Position numbers and translations under genes: made by a program. A stretch of 64,000 nt of DNA from DATKRB01 sp963794215 (lineage in GTDB: Bacteria > Actinomycetota > Acidimicrobiia > Acidimicrobiales > RAAP-2), in contig CAWCCQ010000003.1 of NCBI GenBank assembly GCA_963794215.1, positions 186,001 through 250,000 on the forward strand. Direction: 5' to 3'. The notes beneath the pieces are model-generated. The model had not been told where the DNA came from and ran no database searches. It saw nothing but the letters and a program-made list of their open reading frames with translations. Below are positions 42,009-51,882 of this stretch, one piece after another (position 1 is the first letter of the stretch; each line of letters opens with the position of its first letter).

Positions 42009-43564
42009 GCCCGCCGTCGTCGCGCGCTCAGGCTCGGCGGCAACGAGCATTGCTGGCCAGCATCGTGGGGGTAGTGCTGGTCGCCTTCGGCTCGCTCGCC
42101 GCCGTACTGGCCGCCGGTTGGCATCCCCAGCTGGGCCTGGACCTCGACGGGGGATTGTCGGTCCTCTACCAACCGACGCGCCACGCCTCGCAGTCGGACC
42201 TGAACGAGACGGTCAACATCCTGACCAACCGGGTGGACGCGTTGGGCGTGTCCGGCGCCACCGTCGGCACCCAGGGCAACGACATCGCCGTGTCGATTCC
42301 GGGGGTCAAGGATCCCCAGACAATCTTGAACACGATCGGCAAGACCGCCCAGCTCTACTTCCGCCCGGTGCTCTGCTACGCCCCCGCCCCCAACGCCACC
42401 GCCAAAGCCGCAGCGAAGGCAGCGGCGAAGGACCCGAGCTCGCTGCCAGCACTGCCGACGAACTGTCCCGCCGAGTACCAGCTCGTCACCAGTAACCTGT
42501 CGGGTAGCGCCTCGAGCTCCACCGGGGTGGGCTACAACATCGGGCCCGATCCGGCGCTGGCCGACTACCCCACGTCGACCACCGACAACCCCAAGGACGT
42601 CGTGCTCCAGGCAGACGCCAGCGGGGCGCGCTACCTCGAGGGACCGGCCGAGCTGACCGGACGGGCAGTCAAGACGGCCCTCGCCCAGCAGTCCCAGGTC
42701 GGCGCCTGGGTCGTGAACATCACCCTGACCGGGGCCGGGTCGGTCGGCTGGGACGCGATGACCCAGAAGTACTTCCACGAGATCATCGGCATCGAGCTCG
42801 ACGGCGTCGTCCAATCGGCACCGATCACTCAACCCAATCAGTCGGCGTGGAGCTCGTTCGACGGGCAGGTCGAGATATCGGGCAACTTCACGCAAGCCAG
42901 CGCCGAATCCCTGGCCGTCGCCCTGCAGTTCGGCTCGCTGCCGGTGCCCCTCACGCCCATCGACACCGAAACGGTGTCGCCGACCCTCGGCAAGTCGGCC
43001 CTCAACGCCGGCCTGTTCGCCGGCCTCGCCGGCCTCGCCCTGGTCCTGGCCTACGTGGTGGTCTACTACCGGGCTCTCGGCCTCGTCGTGGTGAGCGGCC
43101 TGGCGGTCACCGCAGCCCTGTTGTGGGCGATCGTCTCGGTCCTCGGGCACACGAGCGGCCTCACCTTGGATCTGGCCGGGGTGACCGGGCTCATCGTGTC
43201 CATCGGCATCACGGTCGACTCCTACATCGTCTACTTCGAGCGGCTGAAGGACGAGACGCGCTCGGGTAGGACGGTGCGCACCAGCGTCGACCGAGGGTTC
43301 GCCAGCGCGTGGCGCACGGTGCTCGCCGCCGACCTCGTGTCGTTAATCGGCGCCCTGCTCTTGTACTTCATCGCCATCGGCGAGGTGCGAGGGTTCGCGT
43401 TCTTCCTAGGGCTCTCCACCCTGCTCGACATCATCGTCACCTACCTCTACACGCGGCCATTGGTCATCGTGCTCGGCCGCAACGAGCGCCTCACCAACGC
43501 TCGCCGGTTCGGGATCTCCCGGGGACTGGCCGTACCGAGCACGCTCGGGGTGGAGACACCGTGA
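42005..43564 (+). CDS. secD: protein translocase subunit SecD
   Basis: Proton-driven accessory of SecYEG. First helix then 'GLDLDGGLSVLYQPT', a large periplasmic P1 domain ('NILTNRVDALGVSGATVGTQ'), and the last five helices with 'GLIVSIGITVDSYIVYFERL', the conserved loop, and 'RTVLAADLVSLIGALLLYFI'. 519 residues. Starts at GTG 42005 within the yajC stop; the stop overlaps the secF start. Confidence 0.94.
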   Translation: MSPPSSRAQARRQRALLASIVGVVLVAFGSLAAVLAAGWHPQLGLDLDGGLSVLYQPTRHASQSDLNETVNILTNRVDALGVSGATVGTQGNDIAVSIPGVKDPQTILNTIGKTAQLYFRPVLCYAPAPNATAKAAAKAAAKDPSSLPALPTNCPAEYQLVTSNLSGSASSSTGVGYNIGPDPALADYPTSTTDNPKDVVLQADASGARYLEGPAELTGRAVKTALAQQSQVGAWVVNITLTGAGSVGWDAMTQKYFHEIIGIELDGVVQSAPITQPNQSAWSSFDGQVEISGNFTQASAESLAVALQFGSLPVPLTPIDTETVSPTLGKSALNAGLFAGLAGLALVLAYVVVYYRALGLVVVSGLAVTAALLWAIVSVLGHTSGLTLDLAGVTGLIVSIGITVDSYIVYFERLKDETRSGRTVRTSVDRGFASAWRTVLAADLVSLIGALLLYFIAIGEVRGFAFFLGLSTLLDIIVTYLYTRPLVIVLGRNERLTNARRFGISRGLAVPSTLGVETP

Positions 43565-45062
43565 ACGACCGCCGGCGGCTGGGTCCAGATCCTCGGACAC
43601 CGCGTCCCTCGCCCAGGACGCTCTCGAGGACGGCGCCACCGTCGAGACCGACGGCGCGCTGGCCGGACCCGGGCCGGGACGCCATCGAGCCATCTCACGG
43701 CTCTACCGCGGCCAGACCTCCTTCGACTTCGTCGGCCGTAAGCGGATTTGGTTCACCATCTCGACCATCATCATCGTGGCCGGCATCATCTCGCTCGGCG
43801 TTCGCGGGCTGAACCTGGGGATCGACTTCAAGGGCGGCACGTCCTGGACGATCCAGGCACCCGGCGTGAGCCAGTCGCAGGTCACGAGCGCGGTCGAAGC
43901 GGCGGGACTCTCCCAGCCGATTGTCGAGGTGCTCGGCTCGGGGGCCCACCAGCAGGTCGAGGTCCAGGCCGACCTTCTGGCCCTGTCGCCCGAGGAGCAG
44001 GCGAGCACGAAGGCGGCCGTGACCGAGGCGATGACCAAGCTCGGTCAGGGGCACGTCAACACGGTGGACGTCGGGCCCACCTGGGGTGGCGAGGTGACCC
44101 AACACGCCCTGATCGCATTGGTGGCCTTCTTCGCGGCGGTGACCCTCTACATCAGCCTGCGCTTCGAGTACAAGATGGCCGTAGCGGCCCTGATCGCAGT
44201 CGTCCACGACCTGCTCGTCACGGTCGGGGTGTACTCGCTGGCTGGATTCCAGGTGACGCCCGACACGGTCATCGCCATCTTGACCATCCTCGGGTACTCG
44301 CTCTACGACACCGTGGTCGTCTTCGACCGGGTGCAAGAGAACACCAAGGGTGTCGGATCCACGGGCCGCATGACCTATTCCGAGATGATCAACCTCTCGA
44401 TGAACCAGACCCTCGCACGGTCGGTGAACACGTCGCTCGTGGCCATCTTGCCGGTCCTGTCCGTGCTCGTGGTCGGGGCCGAGATCCTCGGCGCCACCAC
44501 GCTCCAGGACTTCGGATTGGCCCTGGTGGTCGGACTGCTGAGCGGGGCGTACTCGTCGATCTTCATCGCGGCGCCCGTGCTGGCGATCCTCAAGGAACGG
44601 GAGCCCCGTTACCAAGTGATCCGTCAGCGGTTGGCCTCGCGTGGCGGCGAGCGGGTGGGCGTGCTCACGCCGGCGACGGTGGCGCTTGCCTCGCAGGGCG
44701 CCAGCCGGGGTGCGGCCGCGCGACCGACCAACGCCAAGGACGGCCGCGCCGGGCGCCCAGGCGCCTTGCGCCCCGGTGCGGCACGCGGTACCTCGACCAA
44801 GCCGGCACCGAAGGCCCAGGCCGAGCCCAAGGGCGCGGACCAGCCGAGCACCGAGGGAGCCGTCGCCGCAGCCGGCAGCGCCGCCGTCGGCGGGGCAGTG
44901 GGGGAGGCGAACGGCTCAGGAGGAACTCTTGGCCCGTCGGGTGCCGCTGGGGCGACCACGACCGGCGGTCAGTCGGCCGGCACCCGTGCTTCGGGCGCCA
45001 GCAGCTCCCGGCGACCTCCGCCCCGGGCGCAGCGAGGCTCGAAGTCCAAGAAACGCCGCTGA
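43561..45062 (+). CDS. secF: protein translocase subunit SecF (frameshift near start)
   Basis: Partner of SecD: 'QTSFDFVGRKRIWFTISTII', 'GLNLGIDFKGGTSW', 'ILGYSLYDTVVVFDRVQENT' and 'SVNTSLVAILPVLSVLVVGA'. The first transmembrane helix lies before any start codon in its frame. The likely start is GTG 43561, in the secD stop, with a one-base indel between 43,570 and 43,620. The last 120 residues are a Pro/Ala/Gly-rich cytoplasmic tail. Confidence 0.9.
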
Positions 45063-45220
45063 GCCTGCCGCTCGGCACCGCTCGACCTGCTCGGCGCCAC
45101 CCCCGCGCCCGAACCGGCGACGCTCCGGACAGGTTGCGACCAGGGGCCATCGGTGGTCCTGACCTGGGCGCACCGGGCCGGAGCGGTCCGAGCGCGACGC
45201 CCGTCGAGTAGCCTAGAGGG

Positions 45221-47440
45221 ATGGTGAGCCTGGCACGGGTGTCGCCCGGCGACGAGCTACAGAGCCCCTCGAGAGGCTTGCTCGAGCCTGTGCTGCGCGA
45301 GTTCGCCCACCGCCGTCCGGGCGAGGACGACGCGCTCATTCGCCAGGCCGGCGACCTGGCGGCCCGGGCGCACGCCGGCCAGCAACGTCGTTCGGGTGAG
45401 CCGTATGTGACCCACCCGGTCGCTGTCGCGCAGATCGTCGCTGAGCTGGGGCTCGATGCGCCAACCGTCGCTGCGGCGCTGTTGCACGACGCCGTGGAGG
45501 ACACCGGGGTCACCGTCGCCGTCCTCGAGGAGGAATTCGGGCCCATCGTCGCCCGGGTCGTCGACGGGGTGACCAAGCTCGACCGGCTGCAGTTCGACTC
45601 CAAGGAGGCCCAGCAGGCCGCCACCATCCGCAAGATGCTCGTGGCGATGGCCAACGACTGGCGCGTGCTGCTCATCAAGCTGGCCGACCGGCTGCACAAC
45701 ATGCGCACGCTCGCCGTCATGCCCGAGTGGAAGCAACGCCGCACCGCCCAGGAGACCTTCGACGTCTACGCCCCGCTGGCCCACCGTCTGGGCGTCCAGC
45801 AGGTCCGCTGGCAGCTCGAGGACCTGGCCTTCGCCACCCTCCACCCGAAGCGCTACGCCGAGATCGAGCAGATGGTGGTGGCCCGGGCCCCCCAGCGTGA
45901 AGAGCACCTCGATCGCGTCCTCGTCTCGGTGCGCGAGCGCCTGGCCGCCACCGGCATCGAAGCCGAGGTGACGGGCCGGCCAAAGCACCTCTGGAGCATC
46001 TACGAGAAGATGGTCGTCCGGGGCAAGGAGTTCGACGACATCCACGACCTGGTGGGCATCCGGGTCGTGGTGGCCTCCGAAAAGGACTGCTGGGCGGCGC
46101 TCGGCGCCATCCACGCCATCTGGCCCCCCGTCCACGGCCGGTTCAAGGACTACATCAACACCCCCAAGTTCAACCTCTACCAGTCGCTCCACACGACGGT
46201 GGTCGGGCTCGACGGCAAGCCCATCGAGGTCCAGGTGCGCACCGCCGAGATGCACCGCCGCGCCGAATACGGCATCGCCGCGCACTGGGGCTACAAGGAG
46301 CGCGAGAACGCCTCGTCGGAGATGGCGTGGATGCAGCGCATCGCCGACGTCGACGCCGAGACAACCGATCCGGTCGAGTTTCTCGAGGCCCTCAAGCTCG
46401 ACCTCGAGCAGGACGAGGTCTACGTCTTTACTCCTAAGGGCCGGGTGGTCGCCCTGCCGGCCCAGTCGCGCCCGGTCGACTTCGCCTACGCCATCCACAC
46501 CGAGGTCGGGCACCGCTGCATCGGCGCCCGGGTGAACGGCCGCCTGGTGCCGCTCGACACCCGGCTCCAATCGGCGGACACGGTGGAGATCTTCACCTCC
46601 AAGTCGCCCACCGCCGGACCCTCGCGCGACTGGCTGCAGATCGTCGCCTCCTCGCGGGCACGCAACAAGATCCGCCAGTGGTTCAGCCGTGAGCGGCGCG
46701 AGGACGCCATCGAGTCGGGTCGCGAAGACCTGACCCGCGCGCTGCGCCGAGAGGGCCTTCCCTTGCAGAAGATCCTCGGCTCGAGCTCGTTGCTGGCCGT
46801 CGCCGAGTCGATGAACCTCGTCGACCTCGACGCCCTCTACGCGACCATCGGCGAGAACCAGGTCTCGGCCCAGTCCATCGTCCAACGTCTCGCCCGAGAG
46901 CTGCGCGGCGGCGAGCTCGAGCAGCTCCCGACGACCGCAACCCGGCGCACCAAGGGCCCGCGGCCCGGACGCCGGTCGCCAGTCGGGGTGTACGTCGAAG
47001 GCCTCGACGACGTGATGGTGCACCTCGCCCGCTGCTGCACGCCGGTGCCGGGCGACCAGATCGTCGGGTTCGTGACCCAAGGGCGCGGCGTGTCGGTGCA
47101 CCGGGCCGACTGCTCAAACGCCACCGCACTATCGCAGCGTTCGCTGGAGCGACTCATCGAGGTCGAGTGGGACCGGGGCAACGACGCCATCTTTCTCGCC
47201 ACCTTGGAGGTCCTGGCCTTCGACCGCTCCCGCCTTCTCGCCGACGTGAGCCGGGTGGTGTCCGAGCACCACCTCAACATCGTGGCCGCCCGCACCGCCA
47301 CGACTCCCGACCGCGTCAGCCGGATGGCCTTCGACGTCGAGCTGGCCGACCCCTCGCATCTCCATTCGCTGATCGCCTCGCTCAAGCACCTCGACGGTGT
47401 CTTCGACGCGTATCGTCAGCTGCCCGGCAAGAAAGCGTGA
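45221..47440 (+). CDS. relA: bifunctional (p)ppGpp synthetase/hydrolase
   Basis: Stringent-response enzyme. The hydrolase HD domain is complete ('YVTHPVAVAQIVAELG', 'AALLHDAVEDTGVTV', 'LIKLADRLHNMRTL'), then synthetase ('RGKEFDDIHDLVGIRVVVAS', 'YQSLHTTVVGLDGKPIEVQV'), TGS ('EVYVFTPKGRVVALPAQSRP') and a C-terminal ACT domain. 739 residues. Start ATG 45221 directly follows AGAGGG, so GTG 45224 is also possible. Eight bases separate it from hisS. Confidence 0.95.
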   Translation: MVSLARVSPGDELQSPSRGLLEPVLREFAHRRPGEDDALIRQAGDLAARAHAGQQRRSGEPYVTHPVAVAQIVAELGLDAPTVAAALLHDAVEDTGVTVAVLEEEFGPIVARVVDGVTKLDRLQFDSKEAQQAATIRKMLVAMANDWRVLLIKLADRLHNMRTLAVMPEWKQRRTAQETFDVYAPLAHRLGVQQVRWQLEDLAFATLHPKRYAEIEQMVVARAPQREEHLDRVLVSVRERLAATGIEAEVTGRPKHLWSIYEKMVVRGKEFDDIHDLVGIRVVVASEKDCWAALGAIHAIWPPVHGRFKDYINTPKFNLYQSLHTTVVGLDGKPIEVQVRTAEMHRRAEYGIAAHWGYKERENASSEMAWMQRIADVDAETTDPVEFLEALKLDLEQDEVYVFTPKGRVVALPAQSRPVDFAYAIHTEVGHRCIGARVNGRLVPLDTRLQSADTVEIFTSKSPTAGPSRDWLQIVASSRARNKIRQWFSRERREDAIESGREDLTRALRREGLPLQKILGSSSLLAVAESMNLVDLDALYATIGENQVSAQSIVQRLARELRGGELEQLPTTATRRTKGPRPGRRSPVGVYVEGLDDVMVHLARCCTPVPGDQIVGFVTQGRGVSVHRADCSNATALSQRSLERLIEVEWDRGNDAIFLATLEVLAFDRSRLLADVSRVVSEHHLNIVAARTATTPDRVSRMAFDVELADPSHLHSLIASLKHLDGVFDAYRQLPGKKA

Positions 47441-47447
47441 GCGGCCG

Positions 47448-48776
47448 TTGAGCGACGAGACCCGTCCGGCGCGCCCGCGCGCCGAGGAGGGGAACCCGGC
47501 CGAGGCCGTCCGCGCGCCCGTCGGCACCCACGACGTCCTGTGGCCCGAGTCGGCCCGCTGGGAGGCGTTCGTCGCCCGCTTCGCCCTAGCCGCCCAGGGC
47601 GCGGCCTACGGGCTGACCCACACGCCCATTTTCGAGGACGTGCGGGTGTTCCGCCGCGGCATCGGAGAAGCCAGCGAGGTGGTCGGCAAGGAGATGTACG
47701 AGTTCGAGGACCGTGGCGGCCGGCGCCTGGCGCTGCGCCCTGAGGGCACGGCACCCATGGTGCGCGCCTTCGTGCAGCACCACCCGCCGCTGCCCTTCAA
47801 GGCGTGGTACGTCACGCCCTCATTTCGCTACGAGCGGCCCCAGGCCGGACGATACCGCCAGCACCACCAGGTGGGCGTCGAGGCGCTCGGACCCACCGAC
47901 GCCGATCTCGACGTGGAGGTGATCAGCCTGGCGGACGGGTTCTTCGGGTCCCTCGGGTTGCGTCAGTTCACCCTCTCGATCAACTCGATGGGCGACGACA
48001 CCTGCCGGCCCACCTATGTCGAGCTCCTCGCCGGGATGCTGGCCGAGCGACAGGACGAGCTGTGCGACGAGCACGCCGAACGCTGGGCGCTCAACCCGTT
48101 GCGCGTGCTCGACTGCAAGAGCGCGGCCTGCCAGGCGGTCACCGCGCAGGCGCCGGCACTGGTGGACCACTTGTGCGGGCCCTGTGCGGCGCACTTCGCA
48201 CGGGTGCGCCAGGGCCTCGAATCGCTGGGGATCCCCTATGTGCTGGACCATCGCCTCGTGCGCGGCTTCGACTACTACACCCGGACGACCTTCGAGTTCG
48301 CCGCCGGCTCGCTCAACGCCGCCCAGAACGCCATCGGCGGGGGCGGTCGCTATGACCGCCTGGTCGAGATGCTCGGTGGGCCGCCCACACCAGGCATCGG
48401 CTTCGGGATCGGGATCGAGCGGGCGCTGCTGGCCTGTGACGGCGAGGGCGTCTTTGCGCCCGACCCTCCCGGGCTCGACGCCTTCGTCGTCGACGTCACC
48501 GGCGGCGAGGCGGCACGCGACCTCACCGCCGAGCTCCGGCGGGCGGGCCTCCGAGCCGACCGTGCCTTCGACGGCCGCTCGATGCGTTCCCAGCTGCGCA
48601 GCGCGGATCGCTCCGGCGCGCGCCTGGCACTCATCGTCGGCGCCGAGGAGCTGGCCACCGGCACGGTCGGCGTGCGACCACTGCGCGGTGATGGCGACCA
48701 GACGGCGATCCCTCGAGACGAGGTGGTGGCGGCCGTGTCCGCACTCGCCCGGACGACAGGCGAGGAGAGAACATGA
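47448..48776 (+). CDS. hisS: histidyl-tRNA synthetase
   Basis: Class II synthetase: 'APVGTHDVLWPESARWEAFV', motif 2 'YVTPSFRYERPQAGRYRQHH', His-specific 'VRGFDYYTRTTFEF' and 'AIGGGGRYDRLVEMLGG', motif 3 'IGFGIGIERALLAC', then the anticodon domain. Start TTG 47448, the first start in frame after relA. The ATGA at its end overlaps aspS, so the two are coupled. Confidence 0.94.
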   Translation: MSDETRPARPRAEEGNPAEAVRAPVGTHDVLWPESARWEAFVARFALAAQGAAYGLTHTPIFEDVRVFRRGIGEASEVVGKEMYEFEDRGGRRLALRPEGTAPMVRAFVQHHPPLPFKAWYVTPSFRYERPQAGRYRQHHQVGVEALGPTDADLDVEVISLADGFFGSLGLRQFTLSINSMGDDTCRPTYVELLAGMLAERQDELCDEHAERWALNPLRVLDCKSAACQAVTAQAPALVDHLCGPCAAHFARVRQGLESLGIPYVLDHRLVRGFDYYTRTTFEFAAGSLNAAQNAIGGGGRYDRLVEMLGGPPTPGIGFGIGIERALLACDGEGVFAPDPPGLDAFVVDVTGGEAARDLTAELRRAGLRADRAFDGRSMRSQLRSADRSGARLALIVGAEELATGTVGVRPLRGDGDQTAIPRDEVVAAVSALARTTGEERT

Positions 48777-50545
48777 TGAGCCCACCAGCACCACGCGACG
48801 CACCGCGGGGGCCGACGGGAACCTCGTTGCGTACGAAGCTCTGCGGCGAGGTGGGCCCCGATGACGTCGGCACCCGGGTGCGACTGTGCGGCTGGGTCTC
48901 CAGACGCCGCGAGCACGGCGAGCACCTTGCCTTCGTCGACTTGCGCGATTACAGCGGGGTGGTCCAGTGCGTGGTCGACGGCGGGGTCGACGTGCGCAGC
49001 GAGTACGTGATCGCGGTCGAGGGCCTGGTTCGGCTGCGGCCCGAAGGCACCGTCAACCCGAGGCTGGCAACGGGCGAGGTGGAGCTCGGCGACTGCACGC
49101 TCGAGGTGCTCTCGGCCGCCGAGCCGCCGCCGTTCTCGGTGGGCGACCGGGCCGAGGCCGACGAGCCCGTGCGGCTGCGGTACCGCTATGTCGACCTGCG
49201 CCGAGCCCGCATGCAGTCCAACCTCCGTCTGCGAGCCAACGTGACCTCAGCCATCCGCGCTGCCATGGAGCGCCAGGGGTTCTGCGAGGTGGAGACGCCC
49301 CTCCTGTGGGCCCCGACACCCGAGGGAGCGCGCGAGTTCGCCGTGCCCAGTCGCCTGCACCCGGGTTCCTTCTACGTGCTGCCCCAGAGCCCCCAGCTGG
49401 CCAAGCAGCTGCTCATGGTCGGTGGCCTCGACCGCTATTACCAGATCGCCCGCTGCCTGCGTGACGAGGATCTGCGGGCCGATCGGCAGTTCGAGTTCAC
49501 CCAGCTCGACATGGAGGCCTCCTTCGTGGGGCAAGAGGACGTGCTCGGGTTCGTGTCCGAGGCCGTCTTGAGCGCAGCCGAGGCGGCCACCGGGGAGCGG
49601 CCTGACGGCATCGAGCGCATGACCTGGTCCGAATCCCTCGAGCGCTACGGGACCGACAAGCCCGACCTCCGCTTCGGCATGGAGCTGGTCGAGCTCGGGT
49701 CGGTCTTTGCCGGCACCGGGGTGCGGGCCTTCGAAGCGCCCTGCGTAAAGGCCATCAGCGTGACCGGGGGGGCGGCCATGACTCGGGCCCGCCTCGACGC
49801 CCTGACCGATCGGGCCAAAGCGCTCGGGGCCAAGGGTCTGGCCTGGTTCCGCGTCGGGCCCGGGAGCACGCTCGACTCCCCACTCGACCGCTTCTTGGCC
49901 GACGCCGAGCGCGCCGGCCTGGTCCACACCACGGCGGCGAACGAAGGCGACCTGGTGCTGGTGGTCGCCGACCAGCACCGGACGGCCTGCACCGTGCTCG
50001 GGGCGTTGCGCGCCGAGCTGGGCTCACCGCCTGTCGGCGAGGGTCCCTACCGCTACGTCTGGGTCACCGACTTCCCCATGTTCGACGGGGTCGACGCAGC
50101 CGGCAACCCGCTCGCCGCACACCATCCCTTCACGATGCCGCACCCCGACGACCTCGACCTGCTCGAGTCGGACCCCGACGCGGTGCGCTCCCAGGCCTAC
50201 GACTTGGTGCTCAACGGCTGGGAGCTCGGGTCGGGCAGCGTGCGGATCCACCGGGCGGACATCCAGCGACGCGTCTTCACAGCGCTCGGGATCCGCGACG
50301 AGGACGCCGAGGCGCGCTTCGGGTTCCTACTCGGGGCCTTCCGCTACGGTGCGCCCCCCCACGCGGGCTTCGCCTTCGGGCTGGACCGGCTGGTCGCCAT
50401 CTTCGCCGGGGAGGACAACATCCGCGAGGTCATCGCCTTCCCGAAGACCCAGTCCGGCGCCGACCCGTTGACCGGCGCCCCGACCGCCCTGGCACCCGCC
50501 GCTCTAGCCGAGCTGGGCATCAGGATCGCGCCCCGGGCCCCATGA
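48773..50545 (+). CDS. aspS: aspartyl-tRNA synthetase
   Basis: 590-residue bacterial-type AspRS: OB-fold anticodon domain ('LCGWVSRRREHGEHLAFVDL'), 'VETPLLWAPTPEGAREFAVP', 'LPQSPQLAKQLLMVGGLDRY', motif 2 'ARCLRDEDLRADRQFEFTQL', the GAD insertion, and motif 3 'AGFAFGLDRLVAIFAGEDNI'. Overlaps hisS by four bases and rarA by four bases. Whether it also charges tRNA-Asn cannot be decided here. Confidence 0.95.
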   Translation: MMSPPAPRDAPRGPTGTSLRTKLCGEVGPDDVGTRVRLCGWVSRRREHGEHLAFVDLRDYSGVVQCVVDGGVDVRSEYVIAVEGLVRLRPEGTVNPRLATGEVELGDCTLEVLSAAEPPPFSVGDRAEADEPVRLRYRYVDLRRARMQSNLRLRANVTSAIRAAMERQGFCEVETPLLWAPTPEGAREFAVPSRLHPGSFYVLPQSPQLAKQLLMVGGLDRYYQIARCLRDEDLRADRQFEFTQLDMEASFVGQEDVLGFVSEAVLSAAEAATGERPDGIERMTWSESLERYGTDKPDLRFGMELVELGSVFAGTGVRAFEAPCVKAISVTGGAAMTRARLDALTDRAKALGAKGLAWFRVGPGSTLDSPLDRFLADAERAGLVHTTAANEGDLVLVVADQHRTACTVLGALRAELGSPPVGEGPYRYVWVTDFPMFDGVDAAGNPLAAHHPFTMPHPDDLDLLESDPDAVRSQAYDLVLNGWELGSGSVRIHRADIQRRVFTALGIRDEDAEARFGFLLGAFRYGAPPHAGFAFGLDRLVAIFAGEDNIREVIAFPKTQSGADPLTGAPTALAPAALAELGIRIAPRAP

Positions 50546-51882
50546 GCGGATCGGGGACCCCGGGCGGCGGTCTGTTCGACGCGGCCGCCGAGCACCGGCT
50601 GGCCGAGCAGGGACCCCTTGCCGCTCGCCTGCGGCCCCGCACCCTCGACGACGTCGTCGGCCAGCGCCACCTCGTCGCTCCCGGCGCCCCGCTGCGGGTG
50701 CTCGTCGAAGCCGACCAGCTGCGCTCGGTCATCTTGTGGGGGCCACCCGGATCGGGAAAGACCACGCTGGCCCGTCTGTTCGCCGAGGCGACGGCCAAGG
50801 TGCTGGTGCCGCTGTCGGCCGTCGCCGCCGGCGTGAAGGACGTCCGCGAGGCGCTCGAAGGGGCGCGCCGGCGCCTGGGCGAACAAGGACGTGGAACGAT
50901 CCTCTTCGTCGACGAGGTCCACCGCTTCAACAAGGCGCAGCAGGACGTCTTGTTGCCGGCGGTCGAGGACGGGCTGGTCGTGCTGGTGGGCGCCACGACG
51001 GAAAACCCCTTCTTCGAGGTCAACCCGCCGCTGCTCAGCCGGACGACCTTGTGGCGTCTCGAACCACTCGACGAGGCCGACCTGCGCCGGGTGATCGAGC
51101 GTGGCCTGGCCGCCGAAGGCGCCACGGCCGACGAACCGGCGATCGCCGCCCTGACGTCGACGGCCGACGGCGACGCCCGCGCTGCCCTCACCACGCTCGA
51201 GCTGGCGGTGGCCCTGGCGCGGGCCCGGGCGCACGGGGGCGAGGGGATCGTGGTGGGCCTCGAGGACGTGGCCAAGGCGCGCGACGGTCGCTTGTACCAC
51301 CAGGGGCCCGACGACCACTACGACCAGGCGAGCGCGCTCATCAAGAGCGTGCGAGGCTCGGATCCCGACGCCGCCCTCTACTGGATGGCCCGGATGCTCG
51401 AAGCGGGGGAGGATCCGCGCTTCGTGGCCCGGCGCTTGGTCATCTTGGCCAGCGAGGACGTCGGGCTCGCCGACCCCATGGCGCTCGTCGTCGCCGACGC
51501 TGCGGCCCGAGCCCTCGAGCTGGTCGGTCTGCCCGAGGCGGCGCTGAACCTCGCCCAGGCCACCATCTACCTGGCATGTGCCCCCAAGTCCAACCGGGTC
51601 GTGGCCGCCCTCGGCGCGGCCCGCGAGGACGTGGCCCATGGCCCGCGTGGCGCCGTCCCGGTCCATCTCCGCGACGCCCATTATCGGGGCGCCGCGACGA
51701 TCGGCCATGGCCAGCAGTACGCCTACCCCCACGACGACCCCGAAGGCTGGGTCGACCAGCAGTACCGGCCCGCGGAGCTCGAGGGCCACGTCTACTACGA
51801 GCCCTCCGAGCATGGCGCCGAGGCGCCGTTGGTCGAGCCGTTGCGGCGGCGACGGGCCAAACGTCGGCGGCCCGAGGGGTGA
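50542..51882 (+). CDS. rarA: replication-associated recombination ATPase RarA/MgsA
   Basis: AAA+ clamp-loader-like protein acting at stalled forks. 'LAARLRPRTLDDVVGQRHLV', Walker A 'ILWGPPGSGKTTLARLFAE', Walker B 'ILFVDEVHRFNKAQQDVLLP', 'LVGATTENPFFEVNPPLLSR', and the C-terminal 'HYDQASALIKSVRGSDPDAA' and 'YWMARMLEAGEDPRFVARRL'. 446 residues. ATG overlaps the aspS stop; its own stop overlaps the GTG of the S53 protease. Confidence 0.94.
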   Translation: MSGSGTPGGGLFDAAAEHRLAEQGPLAARLRPRTLDDVVGQRHLVAPGAPLRVLVEADQLRSVILWGPPGSGKTTLARLFAEATAKVLVPLSAVAAGVKDVREALEGARRRLGEQGRGTILFVDEVHRFNKAQQDVLLPAVEDGLVVLVGATTENPFFEVNPPLLSRTTLWRLEPLDEADLRRVIERGLAAEGATADEPAIAALTSTADGDARAALTTLELAVALARARAHGGEGIVVGLEDVAKARDGRLYHQGPDDHYDQASALIKSVRGSDPDAALYWMARMLEAGEDPRFVARRLVILASEDVGLADPMALVVADAAARALELVGLPEAALNLAQATIYLACAPKSNRVVAALGAAREDVAHGPRGAVPVHLRDAHYRGAATIGHGQQYAYPHDDPEGWVDQQYRPAELEGHVYYEPSEHGAEAPLVEPLRRRRAKRRRPEG